Positions 28,362 to 36,577 of a stretch of 64,000 nucleotides of DNA are shown piece by piece (positions within the stretch are counted from its first letter, which is position 1; the number at the start of each line of letters is the position of its first letter). Under the pieces are notes generated by a model. That model was not told the DNA's origin. It saw only the letters and a program-made list of their open reading frames with translations, and ran no database searches. Source of the stretch: an uncultured Oscillospiraceae bacterium (lineage in GTDB: Bacteria > Bacillota > Clostridia > Oscillospirales > Acutalibacteraceae). The position numbers and the translations under genes are program-made. The stretch covers positions 1-64,000 of the forward strand of contig URPQ01000001.1 in the NCBI GenBank assembly GCA_900549755.1. Direction: 5' to 3'.

Positions 28362-28390
28362 TTGATTTTATTATCATAATGTGATATTAT
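28362..28390 (+). promoter_or_regulatory. Promoter of tRNA-Arg
   Basis: TTGATT (28362-28367), 17 bases, TATTAT (28385-28390), 27 bases before the tRNA. Confidence 0.65.
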
Positions 28391-28417
28391 ACTATGGCAG
28401 TCTAAAAACAGGTACAC

Positions 28418-28494
28418 GCGCTGATAGCTCAGCTGGATAGAGCGTCTGGCTACGGACCAGAAGGTCGGGAGTTCGAATCTTCTTCAGCGCGCCA
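28418..28494 (+). tRNA. tRNA-Arg (anticodon ACG)
   Basis: 77-nt cloverleaf with encoded CCA (28492-28494). Acceptor arms GCGCTGA/TCAGCGC pair fully. The anticodon stem TCTGG/CCAGA has ACG at 28452-28454, whose A would be edited to inosine by TadA. The T stem contains two G-T pairs. Confidence 0.95.
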
Positions 28495-28531
28495 AAAATC
28501 GGCAAACACCTAAAGGCATTTGCCGATTTTT
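28495..28531 (+). terminator. Terminator of tRNA-Arg
   Basis: Stem AAAATCGGCAAA/TTTGCCGATTTT with a T-rich end. It shares its base with the 2391 terminator of the other tRNA unit. Confidence 0.85.
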
Positions 28532-28591
28532 ATTATTTTAATGTATATTATGTCTGCCGGTATCTATCTTTATACATTTATATTTCGGCTC

Positions 28592-28633
28592 AAAAGCGGA
28601 TACATTGCAGTTTTTCAATGTGTCCGCTTTTTT
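28592..28633 (+). terminator. Terminator-like attenuator just before the rhamnosidase gene
   Basis: 16-bp stem (28592-28607/28616-28631, one G-T pair) followed by six T, ending only 24 bases before the ATG of the GH78 gene. No promoter fits between hairpin and ribosome site, so transcripts must cross it. This suggests controlled readthrough. Confidence 0.7.
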
Positions 28634-28657
28634 ATTATGAAAAACGGAGGAACAGAA

Positions 28658-30997
28658 ATGAACTTTTCCAGCAAATTTATTCGGGCAAACGGCGATATGT
28701 GTGATTTTGACAGGCATATTCCTTCGCCTTATTTCAGAAAGGAATTTGAGCTTGATTTCACAGCTGAAAAGGCAGAAATTTTAATATGCGGTCTCGGTTT
28801 TTACCGCCTTTGGATAAACGGAACCGAAATAACCAAGGGTGCGCTGGCGCCCTACATCAGCAATACGGGCGATATATGCTATTATGATTTATATAATATT
28901 GCCGCCCTGCTTAAAAACGGCAAAAACGTTATAGGCGTGCAGCTGGGCAACGGCTTCCGCAATCCGTTCGGCGGGTTTGTTTGGGACTTTGAAAAAATGG
29001 AAAGCAGGGGTCCTGTTTGCCTGGCTCTTACCTTTAAAGCAGAGGGCGGCGGCAAGGAGCTTTGCTTTGAGGCTGACGAAAGCTTTAAGACGCACGCGTC
29101 GCCTGTTATATTTGACGAGCTGCGCATGGGCTGCCGCTATGACGCACGGCTTGAAATTCCCGGGTGGAGCCTGCCCGATTTTGACGACAGCGGCTGGAGC
29201 TTTGCCGAAAAAAGCGAAACACCAAAGGGCAAGGCGCGCCTTTGCACCGTGCCGCCTATTGTTACGCTGCGCGAAATAAAGCCCGTTTCGGTGGAGCATT
29301 TTGACAGCCTGCCGTTTGATTACGAAACAACCGCCGACGCCTCAAAGCCCGAGCCTGATACAGTGCGCAGCAACGTGTATGTTTTTGATTTCGGGGTTAA
29401 TACCGCCGGCATTTCACGGCTACACATAAACGGTGTTGCGGGGCAGAAAATTACCGTTCGCCACGCGGAAAGAAAGCTTGACGGCGGCATAACCGTGGGA
29501 ACAACCCTTTTCAAGCGCGCTGACGGGATATATGAGAAATATCTTGAATACGGTCAGGTTGACGAGTACATATGCCGCGGCGGTGATGAAAGCTTTACCC
29601 CCGTATTTAAGTATGACGGCTTTAGATACGCCTACGTTGAGGGGCTTAATGCCGACCAAATAACAGACGACACTCTTGTGCTTATAGAGCAGTCATCGGA
29701 AATGGAGACGCGCAGCGGGTTTAACTGCTCTGACGATACGCTTAATAAGCTGTTTGAGTACAGCCGCCGCAGCGACCGCGCGAATTTCTTCTATTTCCCG
29801 ACGGATTGCCCGCACCGCGAGAAAAACGGTTGGACGGGCGACGCCAGCGTTTCATCAGAGCATTTTCTGCTCGGCTTCCGTATGACGGCGCTTTTAAAGG
29901 AATGGCTGCTTAACATACGCTGCGCTCAGAGTAAAGACGGCAACCTGCCGGGAATAGTTCCCACGGGTGGCTGGGGCTTTGAATGGGGCAACGGCCCCGC
30001 ATGGGACGCGGTTTGCGTAAATCTGCCCTACTTTATTTATAAATTTGACGGCGATACCGAGGTTATACGTGATAACGCCGATATGATTATAAAATACTTC
30101 AAATACACCCTTACCCGATTAAACGATAAGGGCCTGGCAGAATTCGGACTGGGAGACTGGTGCGACCCGTTCCCCGATAAGGACGGTATGCCGAGCACGC
30201 CCCTTGCGGTAACCTCAACCGCCGAGCTTTATGATATAGGTGCCAAGGCAGCATTTCTTTTTGAAAAAGCAGGGCTTGAAAAGGAGGCGGAGCTTGCACG
30301 GGAATACGCACAGAAGCTGCGCGCCGCTTTCCGCAGTAATTTAATTGATTTTAACACTATGACCGTGGCGGGCGACCACCAGACCTCACAGGCTGTGGCG
30401 CTTTGCAGGGGGCTTTTTGAAAAGGACGAGATTCCCGCGGCGCGTAAAAGGCTTGTTGAAATCGTGCACCGCGACGGCGATATAAACACCTGCGGAATGA
30501 TAGGGCTGCGCTATATTTTCCATGCGCTTACCGCCGCGGGTGAAACCGAACTTGCATATAAAATTATTACAGGCAAATCGGAAAGCTGCTACGGCTACTG
30601 GGTTGAGCACAACGCCACCTCGCTGTGGGAAAACTTTGTTCCCACCGATAAGGGCGGGGATTCGCAGAACCACCACTTTATGGGGGATATTTCAAGCTGG
30701 ATGCTGCAAAATATAGCCGGAATAAAGGTAAACCCAACGCTTTCAAATATTTCCTCCTTTGAAATTTCACCCGGATTTATTCCGCAAATTTCTTCTGCCG
30801 GCGCATATTATGATTTCAAAGAAGGCAGGCTTTCCTGCGGCTTTGAAAAAACCGGCAAAGAAATTATGCTTGAAATTACCGTGCCCGAGGGTGTTTCCGG
30901 CACACTGCGCCTGCCCTGCGGCTACGCACTGGCCGATAAGCAGACACATATTGCGCTTTCAAACGGGCATTACTGCTTTACGGTTTGCAAAATGTAA
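28658..30997 (+). CDS. Alpha-L-rhamnosidase, GH78 family
   Basis: 779-residue glycosidase releasing terminal alpha-L-rhamnose from plant or microbial glycans. An N-terminal beta-sandwich (FYRLWINGTEI, APYISNTGD) and a further beta domain lead to an (alpha/alpha)6 barrel with the GH78 acid motif DCPHREKNGWTGDA near residue 390, the GDWCDP loop, and the base region SLWENF near 660. No signal peptide is present, so it probably acts inside the cell on imported oligosaccharides. The frame is open further upstream, but ATG 28658 has AACGGAGG at ideal distance. It is a single gene controlled by the hairpin at 28592. Confidence 0.93.
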   Translation: MNFSSKFIRANGDMCDFDRHIPSPYFRKEFELDFTAEKAEILICGLGFYRLWINGTEITKGALAPYISNTGDICYYDLYNIAALLKNGKNVIGVQLGNGFRNPFGGFVWDFEKMESRGPVCLALTFKAEGGGKELCFEADESFKTHASPVIFDELRMGCRYDARLEIPGWSLPDFDDSGWSFAEKSETPKGKARLCTVPPIVTLREIKPVSVEHFDSLPFDYETTADASKPEPDTVRSNVYVFDFGVNTAGISRLHINGVAGQKITVRHAERKLDGGITVGTTLFKRADGIYEKYLEYGQVDEYICRGGDESFTPVFKYDGFRYAYVEGLNADQITDDTLVLIEQSSEMETRSGFNCSDDTLNKLFEYSRRSDRANFFYFPTDCPHREKNGWTGDASVSSEHFLLGFRMTALLKEWLLNIRCAQSKDGNLPGIVPTGGWGFEWGNGPAWDAVCVNLPYFIYKFDGDTEVIRDNADMIIKYFKYTLTRLNDKGLAEFGLGDWCDPFPDKDGMPSTPLAVTSTAELYDIGAKAAFLFEKAGLEKEAELAREYAQKLRAAFRSNLIDFNTMTVAGDHQTSQAVALCRGLFEKDEIPAARKRLVEIVHRDGDINTCGMIGLRYIFHALTAAGETELAYKIITGKSESCYGYWVEHNATSLWENFVPTDKGGDSQNHHFMGDISSWMLQNIAGIKVNPTLSNISSFEISPGFIPQISSAGAYYDFKEGRLSCGFEKTGKEIMLEITVPEGVSGTLRLPCGYALADKQTHIALSNGHYCFTVCKM

Positions 30998-31012
30998 TTT
31001 TTCTATATTCAT

Positions 31013-31055
31013 AATACGCTTGTCCGCCGCTTTAAATACGGCGGACAAGCGTATT
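31013..31055 (+). terminator. Long hairpin after the rhamnosidase gene
   Basis: 17-bp perfect stem (31013-31029/31039-31055). The downstream T run is weak, so termination may be partial. Confidence 0.6.
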
Positions 31056-31129
31056 CTATGCTTTTAAATCAGCTTAATGGTATTATTTTTCACTCCCTAA
31101 GATATACATTAAATAAGGGAGTTGGAATT

Positions 31130-31348
31130 ATGGAAGAAAACGAAAAAATAAGCGCCTCGGGTATTGCCGGAATTATAATTGCCGAGGCGGCGGCGGTTTT
31201 AATATTTTTGCTGACCCTGACAGTGCTTAAATATTTTTTTAAGGATTACTACGCCGAGGTTAAGAAGTGGTACGGCGCGTCCCTTTGCGCCGAGACCGAC
31301 ATAAAGGAAGTAATTGAAACGGCGGGCGGTGACATAGTTGAGGTTTAA
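31130..31348 (+). CDS. Small one-helix membrane protein in the SpoIVFA position
   Basis: 72-residue protein with a single membrane helix (about residues 11-36, AGIIIAEAAAVLIFLLTLTV) and a short tail, ending 11 bases inside the SpoIVFB-like gene. SpoIVFA, which normally precedes and inhibits SpoIVFB, has such a helix followed by an M23 peptidase-like domain. That domain is absent here. The ribosome site (AAGGGAG) lies in an inverted repeat (ACTCCCT near 31092, AGGGAGT near 31116) that could mask it. Function is inferred only from position. Confidence 0.6.
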   Translation: MEENEKISASGIAGIIIAEAAAVLIFLLTLTVLKYFFKDYYAEVKKWYGASLCAETDIKEVIETAGGDIVEV

Positions 31349-31931
31349 GCTTTTGGGAACGGAATTTTACGTTTCTTTCTTGTTTTCCGCCGTTATTACC
31401 GCAATGCTCGCGTTTGACAGGACGGGCTATGCCCTGCCCCTTATCTTTGCGGTTGTAATGCACGAGGGCGGGCATTTGCTTGCCATGTGGATACTCGATT
31501 GCTCCCCTAAACGTGTGCGCCTTGTACCAGCGGCGGTGGAAATAACCACCGCGTTCGGCTGCTCGCGCAAAAAGGAAATTGCCGTGGCGCTTGCGGGACC
31601 CGCGGTTAATTTAGTGTTGTTTTTTACGCTTTGGTTTAATTTTCTCGCCTACAAAAACGAGCCTGTGCTTGTGTGCGCGCTTATAAACCTTTTGGTTTTT
31701 GCTTTCAATATGCTGCCCGTAACGGGGCTTGACGGCGGAACGGTGCTTTTCTCACTGCTCACCTGTAAAAGAACGCCTGAAAAATCCGTGCTTATAATGC
31801 GTATAATAAATTTATCACTTGCTGCGGCGGTGCTTTTCGCCGCGGTTCACCTCTGCTTTCACGGTAAAGTGAATATTTCGCTTTTTATAACGGCGCTTTA
31901 CCTTATTGTTATAAGCATTATTAAAATGTAG
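31338..31931 (+). CDS. spoIVFB: SpoIVFB-like sporulation site-2 protease
   Basis: 197-residue polytopic M50 metalloprotease. HEGGH (near residue 36) supplies zinc ligands, and NMLPVTGLDGG (near residue 130) supplies the third ligand. No PDZ or CBS domain is present. SpoIVFB cleaves pro-sigma-K in the mother cell. The TTG start at 31338 overlaps the upstream small gene, implying translational coupling. Assignment to sporulation rather than another M50 role rests on size and the preceding small membrane gene. Confidence 0.82.
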   Translation: MRFKLLGTEFYVSFLFSAVITAMLAFDRTGYALPLIFAVVMHEGGHLLAMWILDCSPKRVRLVPAAVEITTAFGCSRKKEIAVALAGPAVNLVLFFTLWFNFLAYKNEPVLVCALINLLVFAFNMLPVTGLDGGTVLFSLLTCKRTPEKSVLIMRIINLSLAAAVLFAAVHLCFHGKVNISLFITALYLIVISIIKM

Positions 31932-31960
31932 TTGAAAGAACGGATGAAATATTGTAAAAT
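31932..31960 (+). promoter_or_regulatory. Promoter of the radical SAM pair
   Basis: TTGAAA (31932-31937), 17 bases, TAAAAT (31955-31960). The -35 begins directly after the spoIVFB stop. Confidence 0.65.
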
Positions 31961-31988
31961 AGATGTATCAAAAATACGGAGATAAAAA

Positions 31989-33833
31989 ATGGACGATAAA
32001 GAATTTGAAAGACTGCTGCTTTCGGTGCAAAAGCCAGGCAGATATTCGGGCGGCGAGATAAACAGCGTTGTAAAGGACAAAAACAAGGTGGACGTGCGGT
32101 TTGCCTTCTGCTTTCCCGATACATACGAAATAGGAATGTCGCATTTGGGAATAAAGATACTTTATTCCCAATTTAACGAACGCGACGATATTTGGTGCGA
32201 GCGCGTTTTTGCCCCGTGCGAGGATTTTGAGAAAATAATGCGCGAAAAAAACATTCCGCTTTTCGGGCTTGAAAGCCGCGACAGTATACGCGATTTTGAT
32301 TTCATAGGCTTTACGCTGCAATACGAAATGTCCTACACCAATATTTTAAATATGCTCGACCTTGCGGGCGTGCCGCTGCGCGCCGCCGACCGCACAGAGC
32401 TTTCTCCCCTTGTGGTGGCGGGCGGGCCCTGCTGCAGCAACGCAGAGCCGATAGCCGACTTTTTCGACCTTTTCTTTTTGGGCGAAGGCGAGGAGGTTGA
32501 CTTAGAGGTTATAGACCTTTACAAGGAGTATAAAAAGCAGGGCAGGAGCAAACGCGAATTTTTGCGCGCCGCCGCCCAAATTGAGGGGGTATACGTACCC
32601 TCGCTTTATGATGTAAGCTATAATGCCGACGGCACCGTGAAAGCGATAACCCCGCTTGACGGCGCGCCCGCCAAAATACGCAAGAGAATTATAAACGACC
32701 TTGATACCTGCTATTTCCCCGCAAAGCCTGTTGTTCCATTTATTGAGGTTATACACGACCGCGCCGTGCAGGAAATTTTTCGCGGATGTATTCGCGGCTG
32801 CCGCTTTTGTCAGGCAGGCTTTATTTGCCGCCCCGTGCGCGAAAAAAGCGTGGATGTTATAAACGCGCAGGCAAAAGCTACCTGCAAAAATACGGGGTAT
32901 GATGAAATTTCAATTTCATCGCTCAGCACCAGCGACTACACAAAATTAGAGCCTATGCTCGAAAAAATGCTTGAATGGACGGAGCCTAAGCACATAAGCC
33001 TTTCGCTGCCGTCGCTGAGAATTGATAATTTTTCAAAGGAGCTTTTGCAAAAGACCAACCACATAAGAAAAAGCGGGCTTACCTTTGCGCCCGAGGCGGG
33101 CACGCAAAGGCTGCGCGACGTTATAAACAAAAATGTTACCGAGGGCGAAATCTTCCGCACCTGCCTTACCGCCTTTGAGGGCGGCTATACGGCGGTAAAG
33201 CTGTACTTTATGCTGGGGCTGCCCACAGAGACCGACGCGGATTTAGAGGGCATTGCGGAATTGGGACAGAAAATAGTAGACCTTTATTACCACCAGGAAA
33301 ACAAACCCAAGGGCAAGCCTGTTTCGGTTTCAATAAGCGTTTCCACCTTTGTACCCAAGCCCTTTACGCCCTTTCAGTTTGAACCGCAAATTTCCAAAGA
33401 GGAAACCGAGCGCCGCCAGTATTACCTGCGTGGCTGCAATAAAAACCGCAAGGTAAACATAAGCTGGCACGATTCGGCAACAAGCTATATGGAGGGTGTT
33501 TTAGCAAGAGGGGACAGGCGGTTATCCGCAGTTATTGAGGCGGCGTTTAAAAAGGGCTGCAAGTTCGATAGCTGGTCGGAATATTTCAGCCTTGAAAAAT
33601 GGCTTGAAACCTTTAAGGAGTGCGGCATTGACCCCGATTTTTATACATCCCGCCGACGCGCATATGATGAAATTATGCCGTGGGAGCACCTTGATTACGG
33701 CGTTTCAAAGAACTTTTTAATATCCGAAAACAAGGCGGCGCACGCGGGCATTACCACGCCCAACTGCCGCGAAAAATGCTCGGCGTGCGGCGCCGCGCGC
33801 TATGGGGAGGGCGTCTGCTTTGAAAAACGTTAG
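31989..33833 (+). CDS. B12-binding-like radical SAM protein, TIGR03960 family
   Basis: 614-residue radical SAM protein of unknown reaction. The N-terminal region (SVQKPGRYSGGEIN, FCFPDTYEIGMSHLGIKI) has a B12-domain-like fold, and the cluster motif is FRGCIRGCRFCQAGF near residue 266. In relatives it is paired with the TIGR03936 protein and often found near rng/rplU, suggesting an RNA- or ribosome-related role. Here the partner follows and overlaps, but rng is absent. Confidence 0.9.
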   Translation: MDDKEFERLLLSVQKPGRYSGGEINSVVKDKNKVDVRFAFCFPDTYEIGMSHLGIKILYSQFNERDDIWCERVFAPCEDFEKIMREKNIPLFGLESRDSIRDFDFIGFTLQYEMSYTNILNMLDLAGVPLRAADRTELSPLVVAGGPCCSNAEPIADFFDLFFLGEGEEVDLEVIDLYKEYKKQGRSKREFLRAAAQIEGVYVPSLYDVSYNADGTVKAITPLDGAPAKIRKRIINDLDTCYFPAKPVVPFIEVIHDRAVQEIFRGCIRGCRFCQAGFICRPVREKSVDVINAQAKATCKNTGYDEISISSLSTSDYTKLEPMLEKMLEWTEPKHISLSLPSLRIDNFSKELLQKTNHIRKSGLTFAPEAGTQRLRDVINKNVTEGEIFRTCLTAFEGGYTAVKLYFMLGLPTETDADLEGIAELGQKIVDLYYHQENKPKGKPVSVSISVSTFVPKPFTPFQFEPQISKEETERRQYYLRGCNKNRKVNISWHDSATSYMEGVLARGDRRLSAVIEAAFKKGCKFDSWSEYFSLEKWLETFKECGIDPDFYTSRRRAYDEIMPWEHLDYGVSKNFLISENKAAHAGITTPNCREKCSACGAARYGEGVCFEKR

Positions 33834-34458
33834 AATTTTTTACACCAAAACCGACCGAATGAAGTTCGTCTCTCACCTTGATATGAACCGCCTTATGAGC
33901 CGCATTATTATGCGGGCGGATATTCCCGTGTGGTACACCGAGGGCTTTAATCAGCGAATTTATATTAACTATGCCGTGCCGCTGTCATTAGGCTTTGAGG
34001 GGCTGTATGAGATAATTGACATACGCTTAACAGACGATAATTACCCGTTAGATACCTTGCCCCAAAGGCTTAACGGCGTGTCGGTTCCCGGTATTGAGTT
34101 TATTCGCGCAGCAGAGCCCTGTTTGCCCACAAAGGATATTTGCTTTGCGGGCTTCCGCCTGCAATTTGACAGTGCAGAAATTTTTCCCGAGCTTGAAAAA
34201 TTTTTATCACAGAAAAGCGTTATTTGCCAAAAGCGGGATAAACGCGGCGGCACAAAGGATTTTGATATTATACCCAACATAAAATCCTTTGAGCTTACAG
34301 GCAGCACCGCGCAATTTATTCTGGCGGCGGGAAATAACGGCAGCCTTAACCCCTCGCTTATTATGAGCGCGTTTTTTGAGCAAACAAAAACGCCGCCCGC
34401 ATATTTCACTGTTACGCGTTATATGCTGTACGACGGCGCTATGAATGAATTTAACTGA
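33820..34458 (+). CDS. TIGR03936/DUF2344 radical-SAM-associated protein
   Basis: About 212-residue companion of the preceding radical SAM protein, with the family start KNVRIFYTKTDRMKFVSHLD and GFNQRI. Function unknown. The TTG at 33820 is preferred as start because GGGGAGG (33804-33810) is nine bases upstream. An in-frame ATG at 33802 has no visible ribosome site. It overlaps the previous gene and converges with the glycan operon, sharing eight bases with its last gene. Confidence 0.85.
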   Translation: MKNVRIFYTKTDRMKFVSHLDMNRLMSRIIMRADIPVWYTEGFNQRIYINYAVPLSLGFEGLYEIIDIRLTDDNYPLDTLPQRLNGVSVPGIEFIRAAEPCLPTKDICFAGFRLQFDSAEIFPELEKFLSQKSVICQKRDKRGGTKDFDIIPNIKSFELTGSTAQFILAAGNNGSLNPSLIMSAFFEQTKTPPAYFTVTRYMLYDGAMNEFN

Positions 34459-36577
34459 TTTCGGCAAAAACACCTTGCATTGCCTTATATGATTTTTTAA
34501 GCCGTGTTTTAACGGTTATATTCCCGAGGGGACGAAACGCGGCGGAAAACATTTTTATTTCACCGCCGCTGCCCGAGCCGACGTAAATATCCGAAAACGG
34601 AATAAAGCCTATTTCCTCTTTATTAAGCTCGCCTATACATATGCCGAGCCTTGCGTTTGCAACGTTTAAAAGATACCAGGCAATGCGCACCTCCAGCTTT
34701 CCGTTTTTAAAATAAAAATCCGCCTGCGAGTCGTAATTGCCGCTCTCGGGGTTTGCGTTGCCGTATTTTAAAAGTCCGCTTTCGTAATACTGCGGCGGAA
34801 TTGTCTTTTTATCGTCGGGTAAATACATCTCGTTTGAAACAAGGGTGTTTATTTTAACATATTCCCCGCTGTTTTTAACCGCCGCTTTACCCTCAACAAC
34901 CTTTTTCAAAACCGAATATCTGTAATTGAACAGGTCGTAATACGCGTCGCACAAAAGGCGCGTATTTTCTTTTCCGTTTATTTTAAGCAGAAAATCGCAG
35001 CTTTTATCAAACGTAAGCCCGTTACTGCGGCTCATAGCGCTGCCCGTGCCCAAAACCGAAATCGGAACGTAATAAACTTTCTTTTCAAAATCAAAGCCCG
35101 CGGGCAGGTCTATATAAATGTGCATATACTCGGCGTCATACTGCACTTTAAGGCTCGTGCCGTTTACGGTGCTTACATTATCCCATTCGGTAAAATCGCC
35201 GTCGGGGTAAGCAACCGAGGTTTCAAAGCTTAACATGCCGTAGCCCTGCTCGGCAGAGGAAAGGTTACGCGTTCTGTCGGTCGGGTTATCGGGGTAATAC
35301 ATAACCGTGTTCCAGGTGCGCTTGAACCATTCGTCCTGCCAGGAGAAAAGCAAGCCGCCGCAGTAGCCCTCAAGCGCTATGCTGCGGGTCATATCGGCGC
35401 AGTATTTTCCCTGCTCTTCCTCTGTCAGTCCGCCCTGATTATAGCCCATAACCGATTTATGCGCCACCCCGCGCGAGGTGGAAAGCCCGTATTCCGCAAT
35501 AAGCACAGGCACGGTATACTGCGTTTTAAGCGCCTTTAAATACGCGCGGTAGGTGTTTTGCCGTCCGTTCTCATCGCGGTAGTCAAGGTATTCCTTTTGG
35601 TAGTTCATAAATTCGGGGTAATATGGGTAAACGTCAACCGCGGCGAAAAGCCCGGGAGCGTATTTTTCGGTTTTCAGTATATTTTCGGTATTGACCAATT
35701 GAGAATCCTCTTCCTCAAACGGCTCGTTAGAGTGGGTGAGCGTATCAAGCGTTTGCCAGTTTAAAAACGCAACGGGGGTCTGGTGCGAATAGCTTTCGGT
35801 TTCAAAGCTTATAAGGCTTTCCCCCACCTCGCACAAAAACGCCTCAAAGGGCGACGCGTTTTTCGCGGTGTAAAGGTATTTTCCCGAAAAGCTGTTTTGC
35901 TTAGGGTGCGAGGCATTTGTCTCCGCCACAAAATCGGCGGGGTATTCAAGCCCCAGTATATATCCCACCACATACTTTGAAATATCCTTATCGTATACCG
36001 CGGGGGAAATTTTGCCGTAAACGGTGTAATCGCTGTTGCCGTGAACAATATCCACCGTTTCTTTAGCCGAGCGCTTAAAGGCGTTTATAATAATTTCGTC
36101 GCTTTCAAGCGCGTCGGTCAGCTCGTACATTAAATCCTCGGAAAACCATATGCCCTGAATAAGATAGAGCGGCGACTCTGCATTACGGCTGTTAAAATCG
36201 TAAAGCGCCCTGTAAAAATCGGGGTTCATAACCGTAAACACCCGCACGGTGTTCGCGTTCATCTGCTTTATTTTTTCAAACCAATCGGTATAGGTGGAGT
36301 AAGAAACATTCGGGTTATTAAGGTCGGTAAGGGCGCTTGTAAGCCCCATATTAACGCCCTTAATATAAAAAAGCTCCGGTTTCTCCCCCATATTGCTGTA
36401 AAAATAGCCGTTTTCATTTGTAAAAAAGGCAAAATCATTATCGCCCTGCGGTGGTTTTACGCTATCGGTCGGAAACGAAAATTCACTTTGGCTTTTTTTG
36501 TTTATTACCGGGCTTTTACAGCCCGATAATGAGAATATAAGCGTGAAAATAAGCAGCAGCGAGGTTATTTTTTTCAT
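34451..36577 (-). CDS. Lipoprotein glycosidase-like protein, intact catalytic pair
   Basis: 708 residues. Lipobox FSLSGC (Cys20) predicts membrane-anchored export. A TIM-barrel domain of clan GH-A type (about 65-440) follows, with candidate acid/base Glu211 in YILGLEY and nucleophile Glu362 in VLIAEYGLSTSRG. A C-terminal beta-rich region (about 450-700) resembles a carbohydrate-binding (CBM9/DOMON-like) fold. It is a close paralogue of the next gene and a distant one of the 999-residue protein. It is last in the operon and overlaps its neighbour by four bases. It likely trims or transfers the polymer made by the GT2 synthase; substrate unknown. Confidence 0.8.
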   Translation of the reverse strand: MKKITSLLLIFTLIFSLSGCKSPVINKKSQSEFSFPTDSVKPPQGDNDFAFFTNENGYFYSNMGEKPELFYIKGVNMGLTSALTDLNNPNVSYSTYTDWFEKIKQMNANTVRVFTVMNPDFYRALYDFNSRNAESPLYLIQGIWFSEDLMYELTDALESDEIIINAFKRSAKETVDIVHGNSDYTVYGKISPAVYDKDISKYVVGYILGLEYPADFVAETNASHPKQNSFSGKYLYTAKNASPFEAFLCEVGESLISFETESYSHQTPVAFLNWQTLDTLTHSNEPFEEEDSQLVNTENILKTEKYAPGLFAAVDVYPYYPEFMNYQKEYLDYRDENGRQNTYRAYLKALKTQYTVPVLIAEYGLSTSRGVAHKSVMGYNQGGLTEEEQGKYCADMTRSIALEGYCGGLLFSWQDEWFKRTWNTVMYYPDNPTDRTRNLSSAEQGYGMLSFETSVAYPDGDFTEWDNVSTVNGTSLKVQYDAEYMHIYIDLPAGFDFEKKVYYVPISVLGTGSAMSRSNGLTFDKSCDFLLKINGKENTRLLCDAYYDLFNYRYSVLKKVVEGKAAVKNSGEYVKINTLVSNEMYLPDDKKTIPPQYYESGLLKYGNANPESGNYDSQADFYFKNGKLEVRIAWYLLNVANARLGICIGELNKEEIGFIPFSDIYVGSGSGGEIKMFSAAFRPLGNITVKTRLKKSYKAMQGVFAEIS

